A DNA stretch of 64,000 nt from Dichetophora obliterata (lineage: Eukaryota; Arthropoda; Insecta; Diptera; Sciomyzidae), in the NCBI GenBank assembly GCA_963920525.1, contig OY986437.1, positions 93,644,213-93,708,212 of the forward strand, in the 5' to 3' direction. Under the pieces are notes generated by a model, which was not told the DNA's origin, did no database searches, and saw only the letters and a list, made by a program, of their open reading frames with translations. Positions 11,290-22,517 of the stretch are shown piece by piece. The translations under genes and the position numbers were made by a program. Each line of letters starts with the position of its first letter. Within the stretch, counting starts at the first letter, position 1.

Positions 11290-13050
11290 AGCTGTCTCTT
11301 GGAGTTTAAGTTTATTAATTTGGGTTTTTATTTGTACATGAAAAGAGTGTATAAAGAATTATGTATTTGTTTTAACCACACCTGAAATCCTCTTAAAATA
11401 ACACTCTTATTGTTATTTATTATTCATTTATTATAGTGTTATTTATTATTCAGTTCCTACATGACGCTGGTGTTATCTACTCTACTCTATGAACAAAACA
11501 GATAAGCAATATTTTTTCTTAACGCAGACCGACAAAACATTGACATTAAAATAAATTCATATTAAAGTACATGTTTTTCTCTTAACTCTATGTATTTCTT
11601 TTTTCATTGCTTAAAGCAGTCGTTAGTCATTACTTTTTATATTATTGCAGGGGCGTGTGTACGGGGAGCCATTGAAATGAAATATCCCCCATCAATTTTT
11701 GTTGCATATAAAAATATAAAGTTTTGCAAAAACTGCACGATGTTAAGCAATAGACGAAATATTAAAAAATGAATATACTTTGACTCTCAGGATCGTGGTT
11801 TTGTATTTAAGAATTTCAGTTTCGATGAATCTTTATTTTCAAAACACCAAATACGAATATAGATTTGGTTCAGGAAATCAGTTTTGCCAATTCAGTCGTT
11901 GGCAGAGAACATTGAAGAAAGCGCACGGTTACTAAGAATTTATAATAATGTTAGATTGTCCATAGCATGTAATCGTGAAAAAATATAATTATTTTATCGA
12001 TTTTTTATAAAACAGCGTTCACAAACCACACAAAATTGCAGATTGACTTCAGGCACTGTTTGATAATTAAAATCACCCTACGGATAATCATTTCAAAACA
12101 ATTTAGAGGTTTTTTGAGGAATTATTTGACTCCCCTCTGTCAAAAGCGGTTATTAGGGGCTTTCACATAGTCCAGCATGTTGGATAGACACGGCACGTTT
12201 TAGGACAAGTAGTACCATGCATAAGTTTAAACGACGGCAGGTCTAAAATGTTGGATGAGATTAAGAACATTTTTGACTTGTGGCTACAACATTCCCCAGA
12301 ATTGTTGGAATATATTTAGAATATGGCTTTTTGTATTATTTACGCAAAAAAAAATCTAATATTAAAAATTTTTAACTACATATATTTAAACTAAATATAT
12401 TTTAACTACATATATGCCTAAATTGGGATGGAACCAAAGCTTAGGTTTGGTCATTTTTACTGGTATGGTTTTATTTCTTTCTCAACTTTTAAATGTTATA
12501 TTCCAGAAGCTTTAAAGGAGGATTTTGCAAACTATTAGGGATATAATATGACCATCGAAACGCTTTTAATGAGGCGAAACTATCATTCGATTGCCAAGCA
12601 AATAAAATAGAATTAAATTTAGAATAAAAAAAAATTAAGTTTTTTGTTATGTTGAATTTAACTTTGATTTTGTCTTCCACTTTTGATAATAATAAATATT
12701 AACATGACTTAATTATGAGCTATTTAGATCAAGTAAGTTTGAAGAAGTAAACAATAACAACAACAAATCTGAGCCAATCACACAGCAGATTAGATAGCCT
12801 GTTTCGGAAATAGCTACATTTCCTCTTCAGTAGTCTTGAGTGATTCAGCTGTGACCAACCCACTGTGTAAAGTCTTGATTTGACACGTGTTCAAACAAAT
12901 ACGTTAGAATTATAACGTTCTCATCAGCCACTTAATCATATGACATTATAGCAGTAGCTATTTTTAGATCAAGCCTTTAAATCTCCTATGGTTGCCGTCT
13001 GTTCAAGTTGCTTCTTCTAGTTGCAAATATATTCTTTTATTAAAGCCTGT
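11290..13050. other. No gene seen
   Basis: AT-rich sequence downstream of the FBG gene. There is a local TTATTATTCATTTATTATAG-type repeat near 11400-11455 and TTTAACTACATATAT is duplicated near 12371-12415. No coding domain or complete element was recognised. Confidence 0.35.
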
Positions 13051-13197
13051 TAAAAAATAAGATATTTTTGAAGAAAATCTATTGAGAAAAGGAAAAGTTG
13101 TGTTTAATTGAACGAAAACACCAAAATTGAGTGATTGTCTTTTTATGCATTTCGCCGTATTTTATCTATATATATAAAATGGAATGTGTGTTTGTTT

Positions 13198-14207
13198 CAA
13201 AGATGTTAAATAATGATTAGATAATGCTAATGATTGCTAATTAACCTTCTTTTGTGAAATTCTCTAATTCATTAAACAATTAGAATTAGTTCAACTAATT
13301 CCCATTAGATAATTGAAATTTTTATTCCAATGGTAAAACTAATTGCAATTAGTTGCCATTAGCAAAAAAAATTTGTTTACCGTTACAATTAGGAATCTAA
13401 TTGACTTGTGCTAATGCAATTAGATATTCAATTAGCTCGAATTAGAATCAATTATTTTGATATTTTCAAAAAAAAAGAAAACAAAAATATTCAAATCAGT
13501 AAATCAGATTACATTTTTTCAGAAGAAAGTACTGCTTCATTGTCAAAATTGACAGAGGAGGGTGAAAGCCTGCATTTTATTTCGAATTTGATGCATCAAT
13601 ATTTGAATGATAATGATAAAACTTCCAATATATGGTCCAAATATCCTACATTAAAGGAAATAGCACTGTTTTGCAACACACCGCTTACGTCTTCAGGCCC
13701 TGTGGAGCGACTATTTTCCTTTGCGGGCATTATTAATAGTCCAAGGCGGGGTCGCTTGACGGACTTTTCTTTTGAAAAGCTCGTATTGCTGAAAGCGAAT
13801 ATACCCGGTCATTCTAGTTATTAAACAGTTAGTACGTACGTTAAATAGGTGTGCATGTATGTAATATATGTAGTACATATTATGTACATAAGTAATATAT
13901 ATATGTGAGAAATTCATATTAAGAATATTTTTGTTTTATTTTTTTTTTGAAAATATCAAAATAATTTATTCTAATTCGAGCTAATTGAATATCTTATTGC
14001 ATTAGCACAAGTCAATTAGATTCCTAATTGTAAAGGTAAACCAATTTTTTTTGCTAATGGCAACTAATTGCAATTAGTTTTACCATTGGAATAAAAATTT
14101 CAATTATCTAATGGGAATTAGTTGAAATAATTCTAATTGCTTGATGAATTAGACAATATAATCTAATTGCATCAATTGCTAATTCTAATTGGAATTTAAC
14201 ATGTTTG
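13198..14207 (+). mobile_element. Non-autonomous hAT element with perfect 8-bp target duplication
   Basis: 1010 bp flanked by GTTTGTTT on both sides (13190-13197 and 14208-14215). The ends are CAAAGATGTTAAAT and the complement of CAAACATGTTAAAT (13 of 14). Long subterminal inverted repeats follow, roughly 13240-13480 against 13945-14195, rich in CTAATTGCAATTAGTT-type words. The boundaries are confirmed by the second Helitron, which lacks this element and carries one copy of the target. Confidence 0.93.
13480..13824 (+). pseudogene. hAT transposase C-terminal fragment (dimerisation domain)
   Basis: The reading frame ending at 13824 has the hAT family C-terminal dimerisation signature: TSSGPVERLFSFAGIINSPR, then GRLTDFSFEKLVLLKAN, closely following the usual pattern of Ser-x-Glu-Arg-x-Phe-Ser followed by R-x-x-L. 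Only about 100 C-terminal residues remain. The DNA-binding and catalytic parts are gone, so this is an internally deleted element that would depend on a full-length hAT. The fragment sits between the subterminal inverted repeats of the 1010-bp hAT; upstream codons belong to the repeat arm, so the start at 13408 is not meaningful. Confidence 0.85.
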
Positions 14208-16048
14208 GTTTGTTTATTTGTTTGTTTGTTTGTTTGTACCTTATAGGAGACCAAACCTCTGGACCGATCTTCCTGAAATTTTCACAGCATTTAACTGGGA
14301 CTCTGGCATGATTAATAGGGTACTTTTTTCGACCACGCCTACTTTTACGCCCACTTTTTTTAAATTATGTTATTGCTCCCATATAGTTTTTAACAGATTT
14401 ACTTCAAATTGTATACAAATTATACTCCAGGCGAGGTAGAAATAAACATTTCTTACGCCACGCTCCCTTTCACGCCCCTTTTCACGCCAAATTTAAGTTT
14501 TAAACTTTTTTGTCTGTACAAATTTGTTCCTTCCAACGGATTATTTTTTATTTGGTAGTATATTGCTCTTAATACTGTTAACGTCGCCATATTACTATGA
14601 ACCACGCCCACTTCACCGCCCCTTTTTTAATTCAGATACTTACTTTTACCACTAACAATGTTTGCTATACAAAATACTTTTTTGTAATATGTATTTACCT
14701 AAAGTTTTATATACTTTTTATCTACAGGTAAGGTAGCCATAGATTTTTTTATTACCAAATCCCCCTTTTTCGCCCTATTTTACTTTAATTATAATTAATC
14801 TGCTTTCAATCTATATAAATAAAAATGAATGTCTGTCTGTCTGTTTGTTTGTTTGTGCTTTATAGGAGGCCAATCCCTTGGACCGATCTTCCTGAAACTT
14901 TCACAGCATGTTACTATGACTCTGGAAAGAATAATAGGCTATATGAAGTTTTTATTGGACAAAGGGGCGTGGCACCGCCCATATAACCCACAAATTTAAA
15001 TCGCCATATTTTGGGCATTTTTTGACCTACGTCGATGATATTTGGTACATATGATATTGGCATAATTAGAAATACGTACCAGGAGAAAAGTGGGTGGGAC
15101 CACGCCCCTTTTTATGAAAATTAAAAATCGTAATATAGTCTTAACTACCGGACCGATCGTCATTAAATTTTCACAATAGGATATTCTTACGAAATAATAA
15201 ATTCTTGACTATATAAAGTTGTGAGTGGACAAAGGGGCATGGCCTCGTCCATATAACCCAAAATTTAAAATCCTCATATCTTGGGCATTTTTTGACCAAC
15301 GGCGGCAGTATTTGCTATATATGGTATTGGCATGAATAGAAATACGTACCAAAAAAAAAGTGGACGGAGCACGCCCCTTTGTTTGCGATATATTGGAGGC
15401 TGGACCTGTTAACCGATCTTAATTTTCACAGCGTGCAGCTTTGACTCAGGAATACTTATTACATGATAATATTTTTCGACCATGCATACTTCTGCACCTC
15501 CTTTTTTACTACATTTATTAACGGCTTTACCTCAAATTTAAAATACATATTAATTAAAATAGTGGGGTAGCCCCATTCTCTTTCTCCCACAACTGTCTCC
15601 AAAATAGCTGATTTTGTAATATGTGTTAGTTAAAATAGAGAGTGGGGCAACCCCATTCTCATTCTCCCACAACTGACTGCGAAACAGCTGATTGTGTAAT
15701 TGCTGATTTTTGATTGGTCTAAAACTAAAAAGGGGGAGCATGAAGCAAATTACACGCGGTTCAGTGCTGAATTCCAATTTGTTTACAACAAAAAAAGGGG
15801 CGAAGCATTTCAATAATTAAATTAAAATTAAATAAAGAAATTTTTGTAAATATATAAATTCTTTTAATTTTATTTTATAACGAGGGGGGTAGCGAAGCAC
15901 ACCGGGTTCAGCAAGTTTTCATATAAAAACATAACGAGTAAGGGTTGTTGTAGGTAAAAGAATCTTTTTAATTTTTATTGTTCATAAGGCATTAGTGTCA
16001 AATCAGGTTTTTTGAGAAAGGACATAAAAGATACAAACAAACATGCTA

Positions 16049-16177
16049 CAATAAAACCAGGTAGGCTAACGATTGAGAGAGTGACCGCTGAAACCGACAA
16101 AGCGAAACGCCTAGTTTATACACTAATTGTTATATGAAGGAGAACAAAGTCAGTCATGAGCCTACCTGGTTTTATTG
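16049..16177. mobile_element. 129-bp MITE with perfect TIRs, TA target
   Basis: Perfect inverted ends CAATAAAACCAGGTAGGCT (16049-16067) and complement (16159-16177), flanked by TA on both sides (16047-16048 and 16178-16179). This fits a Tc1/mariner-type MITE. It lies between the Helitron and the transposase remnant of the outer element. Confidence 0.85.
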
Positions 16178-16321
16178 TAAGCTGGCGAGTTGTATAAAAG
16201 AAATAGAAGTAAGAACACTTTAGCATTCTAGCAAAATACGTGGCAAACAAAAGAAGCGCAAAATTTAGCTAAGAAAAATAAGCTAAGAAATAAAATGAGT
16301 AAAAGACTGTTACGTGTGCGG

Positions 16322-17756
16322 TGACATTACTTTCGAAAAAAATCGAATTACTATTTTTGTCTGGTCAAAGGGACTGGTGTTGGAAGACACAAACGAGTGA
16401 TATACGCCACTGTCAAGACCGTTTCATTGTCAGTTCCTCATTCTGATGATGTTCCATATCCTACTTGTCCCGATTCAACACGTGAAAACAATTAAACATC
16501 CTTCGATTCAGTGGAGTCGGAAAGAGCCACCGGAGGAAGTGTATTTACATCTGAAAGCAAAACTCACGTTTTATCTCAACCGCAACTGAATGATTGGATA
16601 AGAGATTTGGAACTATCAAAGGAAAAAATCGGAATTGCATGCTTCTCTTTTGTCACAATTCAACATCGTGAAAAACCATTTTCCAGACACTTTACTAAGA
16701 AAGACAATGTATGCTATTGCAAAGACATTCCTGGTTTATTCAATACTTTCAGTCAGCCGTACGATCCCAAAAAGTGGCACTTGTTTATCGATAGCAACAA
16801 ACTGAGTTTAAAGTCTGTATTATTGCATATAGGCAACAAAAAACCATCGATTCCGATCGCACATGCAGTAAAATCGAAGGAAACATGCAAAACAATTTCA
16901 AAGTTATTGGCATGTATTCAATATGCAGAACACGACAGTCGTTGGCATGCTATGTGGTTTACAGAGTTGCTACACAAATACTGTTGTTTTCTCTGCAAGT
17001 GGGACAGTCAGGCAAGTGAACAACACTACTACAAAAAGGATTGACCAGAAAGAATTCAATCTATAGTTGGAGAGAGCAATGTCAAAAACGTTCCACTAGT
17101 CAAAAAGGAAAACATAATTCTCCCACCGCTACACATTAAACTTGGCCTTATGAAAAACTTTGTATAGGCGTTAGGAAAAGAAGGCGAAGGATTCACATAT
17201 TTGAAAACCATTTTCCCAAATCTGTCTAATGCCAAGATAAAAGAAGGTTTCTTCGTTGGACCGCAAATAAAAAAAGTGCTGAACGATCTTCAATTCTCAG
17301 AATTATTGTCACCAGTTGAGGCATGGGATTCTTTTCTAATGATTGTTTCTAGCTTCTTCGGGAACAATAAAAGTGAATCTTATGAGAAAATAGTCAACGA
17401 CTTGCTCAGGAAATTTAAAAAAAATGAAAGTAGATATGTCTTTGAAAATTCAATTTCTGCACTCTCATTTAAATTTTTTTCCGAAGAATTTTAGCGACGA
17501 GAGTGACGAACATGGGGAAAGATTTTACCAGCAGATGAAGTCAATTAATAATCGGTACCAGGGATTTTGGAACGAAGGTATGATGAACGACTTTTTTTGG
17601 TTTCTCATTAGAGAAACCGATCCCAAATTGAATAAACGACAAAACAAGAATCGTAATCATTTTAAATGCAATGTAGGTAATGTAAAAAACAATGTAAGCC
17701 ATCAAAAGAACAAAAGAAACAAAATTAAAAAAACGTCTACATTGTACACAATGTAA
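16322..17756 (+). pseudogene. Decayed transposase-like ORF (KWHLFIDS family)
   Basis: One frame runs from about 16322 to 17410 with in-frame stops at 16493 (TAA), 17042 (TGA, where the family usually has Trp) and 17165 (TAG). It then shifts at the A-run near 17410-17424 and continues to 17756. Recognisable blocks in order are NYYFCLVKGTGVGRHKR, VPHSDDVPYP, KKWHLFIDSNKLSLKSVLLH, YCCFLCKWDS, LHIKLGLMKNF, FFVGPQIKKVL, then HGERFYQQMKSINNRYQGFW. I recall this protein family as abundant in arthropod and hydra genomes; it is transposon-associated but I cannot name its superfamily. Aspartates in LFID and elsewhere could be catalytic (inference). It is probably the former transposase of the 13051-17965 element, because it lies between those arms. 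Confidence 0.75.
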
Positions 17757-17965
17757 AAAACAATGAAAAATAATGAAAAGAAAAATAAAAATTAAAAATA
17801 AAAAAACATTGTTTTACAAAAACCTTTACTTTTTATTTAATTATGTGACAGTAAAATAAGGCGAAATGCATAAATAGACAATCACTCAATTTGTGTGCTT
17901 TCGTTAAATTAAACACAACATCTCCTTTTCTCATTAAATTTTCTTCAACAATATCTTATTTTTTT

Positions 17966-19700
17966 CAGATAAGTACTGGCCTTCAGCAAAAAATACCAAA
18001 ACTAACAAAATATTTTGATTTCTTAACAAAATTTGCAATTAGTTTTTTTTTTAATTTTATTGAAAAACACGAAAAATCCTCGAAAGTTTTATTTATTTCA
18101 CCGAAACTAACGGTTGAATAAATAATGTAGACATTGTTTTTAAAAATTTTATCAGCTTTAATTTTATACATTATTTGTTTGGTTATTGTTTTTGGTTCTA
18201 AAAATATATGAAAATTAAGTGGAACCAACTTTTCTTTTGCAAAAAAAAACTACAGTGGGCAATATCTCGAAAACGGAGTGACAGAAAAAAAGAATGACAT
18301 TTTCGAAAGCACCCATCGATTTTACATTAGAAATGGACAGTAGCATTCATTGTACAAACAGTTTTTCGTTATTTGTAAACCATTTGTAATTATACTAAAC
18401 CTTTTATTTTTAAAACTTGTCGTGTGTTCGCTTCAAATGTGCACTGGCATTCACATCATGTATATTGGTGCTCACAAAATTAAAGAGATCTTGCCGACTT
18501 TAATAAAAAGTCGAAGAATACACCAAGCATCCAAGAAAAATGCATTCCATCCCTGTGAGAAACATTTGAAATTAAAGGCAGCTTATAAGGTACATCCATT
18601 AAAAAATAATATTTCATAATTTTCATATGAGTCGAGTTCATATATATTCTTATTTTTCTACTAATATTACTTATGCAAAACTCTCAAAAAATATAAACGA
18701 TGTTTTTGGAAGTTAATGCAATATTAAATTATTGAAATTATTTGAACTAATCTAATCTTTATAACAAATGTGATGTAAAATATGTCGCGTGCTAAATTCT
18801 AAATAGTTAAGCATAAAAAAACGAATATTTCAACATTATAACTATCATTAAAAAGTCATATAAATCCATTTTATTTAAAAATAATCGCTTTAAAACTTTC
18901 GCTTTAAAAAATCTTCATTTTTCTAGATGAAGTCAAAAACGAGTTCCATTTCTTTTCGCAAGATAGATCACATGCTTATTACTAATATATTGGAAACATC
19001 AAATCTACAGACTCTACCTTTTGAACTAAACATTTTGCTACTCAAAAGGTATTGAAAAAAATTTGATTTAAGAAATTATGAAAAAAACTGTAACTTTTTA
19101 ATTCATCTACTTGCAGCAATGGACGTAACAACATTCATTGATTTGGACAATAATTACGCTTACCACATCTTTGACCAACCCACTGTTTTACGTGCATATG
19201 ATTCGGTACATGTCAGAATAAAAATATTCGAACTCATACAGCGCTGAATTGGTATTCAGAACTAATGGATTTTATTGTTGTTGCTATTGCCTTCTTTTCG
19301 TAAATTACTTGACCTTAAGCTCCAAATATTAACCTTCTAAAATCATCAATGGTCAGATTGTATAAATCTGGAAATATTAAAATCTTCCAAAAATTGAGTA
19401 ATTGTAATATGTTCACGGAACGTGGATAATGGTTAAAAATTAATTATTAAATTATTAAATCTTATAAAATTTAGGTACTTTTTCTTATAATTCAATTTTA
19501 AATTTTGTTAATTTTGTATAGTGCGATACAAAGTTCCTCGAGTTAAAAAAAAAACATAAAGCATAAAATAAGGCAAAACATGCAGTTTCATTTAAGTAAT
19601 GAAAACAAAAAAATTGTAGAATGATAAAGTTTTCTTCTTTAAGGCTTTTACCACAAAAAAAAAAAAAAAAATAACAATAACGTTGCCGCATTTAAACATT
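17966..19700 (+). other. Weak exon-like pieces of unknown identity
   Basis: Mostly AT-rich. Candidate pieces are a reading frame at 18350-18619 and an exon-like segment from 18926 to 19048, followed by a donor (AAAAG|GTATTG). After that comes an acceptor (TTGCAG near 19117) and an open stretch to about 19247 reading MDVTTFIDLDNNYAYHIFDQ. The frames do not join cleanly across the last splice, and I recognise no family. It may be a transposon remnant or a broken gene. Confidence 0.2.
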
Positions 19701-20270
19701 GTGTTTAGGCAGCAACCCTAAAGGTTAAAGAAAGTAATAGATTAACTTACTACTTTATCGACTCGTTCCAGTATCGATTCTCGATACACGAACGAGTCGC
19801 TCGATCGGCTTCTCCGACGAGTGAGTTTTAGCTTTTTTTACTTGTGTTCACAAATCGTTTTCTCAACGTAATGCGCTTCATTTTGTAAACCCGCGTTGAA
19901 TTAAATATTAAATTAAATATTGCCACTAATTTTAATTAAATAATCACTTATTGATTATCAGCAAGCAATCACTTATTGATTGCCCTCAACATAAATATAG
20001 TTTTCTTTAACGCTCCTGTGTATGTACTTCATGCAGTAAGAAGCAGCCATTGTAATTTTCACCTATTGAAGATTTGCCTAACAACACGTAAAAAATAAAT
20101 ATTGTAAATATAATCTAAGCTAACTAATCACTGGTGTTTTCTTCTTATTTTTATTTTCTCCGTTTGCATATAACCCGAGCACAAATTGCCCGAAAGTTAT
20201 ATGCAAATAGCTCGACTTACCAAGATTGGCAGCGAAGGCCAGCGCTCTTGGGTGAATCAAAACTTCACCG
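19700..20270. repeat. LTR-like fragment with two strong hairpins
   Basis: Hairpin 1 at 19759-19799 pairs CGACTCGTTC with GAACGAGTCG and, inside that, GTATCGA with TCGATAC. Hairpin 2 pairs TTTGCATATAAC (20163-20174) with GTTATATGCAAA (20196-20207). After it comes TTGGCAGCGAAGG, which could be a primer-binding-site-like sequence. A solo or partial LTR is possible, but no matching second LTR or gag/pol is seen. Confidence 0.3.
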
Positions 20271-20399
20271 GAACAGACCCAACTGATCTGCTCACATTGA
20301 TATACTCATTGTACATTTGTATATTAATTTTTGGTTAAACATCCGCAACATTAAACCTTGAGAAATAAGCAATAATCTTGTGTGTCGAAACTAGAAGTA

Positions 20400-21110
20400 T
20401 TCTTGTTTAAAACTAGCTGTGTATGTGTTTGCTTGTGAAAAATGTGTTAAATGTTGCTCTCTTGTCGTTGTTGGCAACACTGGTTGATGACCTGTCATCA
20501 GTCAACTGTCACTTTAAAAGTTGTATTATTTACACTCTAACACTAGTGTTTATAAAAATAGTTCTTTGTTTTATTGTTGTTGCTCTGTTTTGTATGCACT
20601 GTCGACATATTTACATTTTTATTCAATGTCAACATGAAAGAGTGACAGAGAATGGGAACGAAGGAATCAACGTGCGGACAGGCAAGGACATTAGCATTTT
20701 AAGTATTTTTATTTTATTTTAGTTCGTTTCTTTGTAAATCACTGCAGACAAACGTCAGACAAGTGTCAACTTCGTCGACAATTTATCTTACTGTGTAGAG
20801 CCAGCGCCAGCGTCGATGATCAAGCATAGATGGATGATGATGTATGTCATCATGTTCCGTGGCATGGCGTGCTGAAGTAAACTATGGTGCAAATAAAATT
20901 TATCAAAAATGTGCTCCACTGCCTGGCCACAATTTATCATTGCTCAATTAATTCCCGCACAAATATTCATATTCATATACATACATATATTTACCGAGGT
21001 GTCATAACCGGAACAATTTTGTAACCGACCAAATAACACTTGATGGTAGCTACTGCTGCTGCTTCCTTCCGCTACTGGCACTCTTAATTCATAAATGAGC
21101 CATGCGTTGG
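20400..21110. other. Non-repetitive, higher-GC island; no gene proven
   Basis: Base composition and word complexity differ from the surrounding transposon debris, and no inverted repeats or transposon ends were found. The ORF 20423-20722 is Leu/Ile/Val/Phe-rich with no recognised domain. This could be regulatory or intronic sequence of a nearby gene. Confidence 0.25.
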
Positions 21111-21111
21111 C

Positions 21112-21644
21112 TTATTCACAGTCACTTTGTCGCTTTATAAATATGTACTCAACACTCGACTTGGTGTTGCATGCTTTGAGGCGCGAAGCATTTAATTCAT
21201 TTAAAACAGTTTCTGACACTTCGTTGGTAATGTTGTTGTCGCCAACGTAGTCCGCGTTGTTGGCGTCGTGGTCGTCGTCATCGAGGTCGTCCTTTTCTTG
21301 TTTGGACTTGAACCGTAAAAGCAACTGTCAAGACATTGATTTATTTATTTACATGCTACCAAAGTGAAGCATACTTTTTGGCGCGCTTTACACTATGAAA
21401 GTGTGTGTTTGTGAGTGCCAGCGTTTCTGCTACTCTGATTCCAACCGTCCAACAAGCGCCGCTTGAGTGTTGCTTTACTTCCAGTGTTGCTCGTTTTGAA
21501 AATATGTGAGTCTTTCATTTTTCTGTCAGCCTCTCGTGCTGTCAAGTTACTGCTTTTATTTGCAGTTCCTTGTCGATGACAGTGTTGCCGTTTATGGCTG
21601 ACACTGCGCTGAGTTGATGAGTGCTTTTCATTCATTATAAACAT
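21112..21644 (-). CDS. Possible exons of an unknown gene (minus strand)
   Basis: Two minus-strand open stretches lie close together: 21644-21393 and 21324-21112. The second contains an acidic, Asn/Asp-rich run, DDLDDDDHDANNADYVGDNN, encoded mostly by codons ending in G or C, unlike the AT-rich third positions nearby, which argues for real coding. It is preceded by an acceptor-like TTGACAG. The first is basic and Ser/Thr-rich (KATLKRRLLDGWNQSSRN). I could not find a convincing donor joining the two, and I recognise no family. They may be two unrelated chance ORFs. Confidence 0.28.
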
Positions 21645-22044
21645 ATATACTTATAAAGGTTAAAGTGTGAGTTTTTATTTTGTTTTTAAATAGAACTCCC
21701 AACATTAAAACAAAATAACTGATTTGCTGAAGCTTTGTTGGATTAGCTTATTACATTAGCTTGTTAAGGGATATATTTTCTTTATGCAAAGAAAAGCACT
21801 CCTCTAATATAATATGATTTGATTGCATTTGTATTTAAATTTATAAAAAATCAATTTTTCGTAACATATATATTCAGATTCTATTAAAATTCATATCATC
21901 TCATTTATTTTATTCATCTACCGGGCTTATGCTCTTACATATTACCAAACTTAACATATAATTTAATACTTAATCCAAAAAAGAAGATATTAAAAAATTT
22001 TTAGGTTTTCAAAAAAATATATTTAAACAATTGTGAGGAAAATT

Positions 22045-22505
22045 TAAAAATTATTTGAAAGAATTTCCTCCAGGTGTCTCTTAAATGTACATTTTTCTGT
22101 ACAGAAGTCAATTTGATTTGCAAAAGAGTTGAATTGTGAAAGACACCTGGTTATTGGTTCATGTAATCCGTAATTAGTTCTTTGTCGAGGAGTATAGAAG
22201 TATTGAATTTCTCTCGGAGAAAGAATTGGGATATGAAACGGAATTAGGGCTAAAAGCTCTGGAGAATTTATTCGTCAATCAATTAGGTCTTTAATAAACA
22301 TTATGTTCGACATTTCTCGTTTTTGAGCCAAACTACAAACACTTAACAAACGACACTGCACCAAGTTGGCATATTTTCCCCACGAGTACAAACTACGTAA
22401 AGCAAATCTTGTGAAACGTTACTGAATGTTCTCGATTCTATACATCGAATTATTATAAAATGGCTCCCAAATTACACGGCCCTATTCTAAAATGTGATCT
22501 CACTA
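22045..22505 (-). pseudogene. LINE reverse transcriptase C-terminal fragment
   Basis: Read on the minus strand with stops and frame changes, this gives RFTRFALRSLYSWGKYANLV, CRLLSVCSLAQKREMSNIMF, KDLID, RINSPELLALI, then a basic tail with RHLEEILS and a stop. This is the usual C-terminal region downstream of the reverse transcriptase in CR1/Jockey-group non-LTR retrotransposons. Several stops show it is dead. No poly(A) tail or full-length partner lies next to it. It is a different family member from the better-preserved LINE at 28131-30530. Confidence 0.7.
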
Positions 22506-22517
22506 AAATTATTTTAG

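Larger units (their letters stand above)
13165..15915 (+). mobile_element. Non-autonomous Helitron, copy 1 (interrupted by a hAT)
   Basis: It begins TCTATATATATAAAATGG after a host A, and ends CCGGGTTCAGCAAG (expected CTAG, one base changed) before a host T, which is the Helitron insertion rule. A second Helitron-like 5' end, TCTATATAAATAAAAATGAA, lies inside at about 14810, followed by GTCTGTCTGTTTGTTTGTTT. Both 5' ends are followed by a CTTATAGGAG-type block and GACCGATCTTCCTGAAA. There is no coding capacity. A duplicated block of about 80 bp (AGTGGGG..CCCCATTCTC) lies at 15560-15700. The copy at 53745-55416 has the same compound structure in the opposite orientation. Confidence 0.85.
13051..17965 (+). 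mobile_element. Outer DNA transposon with ~115-bp inverted repeats, carrying a decayed transposase
   Basis: The left arm 13051-13164 and the right arm 17851-17965 are inverted copies. Shared words include AATAAGATAT, GAGTGATTGTCT and TATGCATTTCGCC. Between the arms lie a Helitron (13165-15915, itself interrupted by a hAT), a small MITE (16049-16177) and the transposase remnant at 16322-17756. The Helitron entered just inside the left arm. No clear target duplication was found, so the superfamily is not assigned. Confidence 0.75.

Noticed and set aside
15550..15813. 87-residue minus ORF, also found at 53840-54103
   Set aside because: Both are the same non-coding Helitron sequence; conservation comes from transposition, not protein function.
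19700..20270. Complete LTR retrotransposon
   Set aside because: No gag or pol frames and no second LTR in the window; only hairpins and a possible primer-binding-like word.
20423..20722. 99-residue hydrophobic ORF (possible membrane protein)
   Set aside because: Hydrophobicity follows from T-rich sequence; no recognisable family and no conserved signals.
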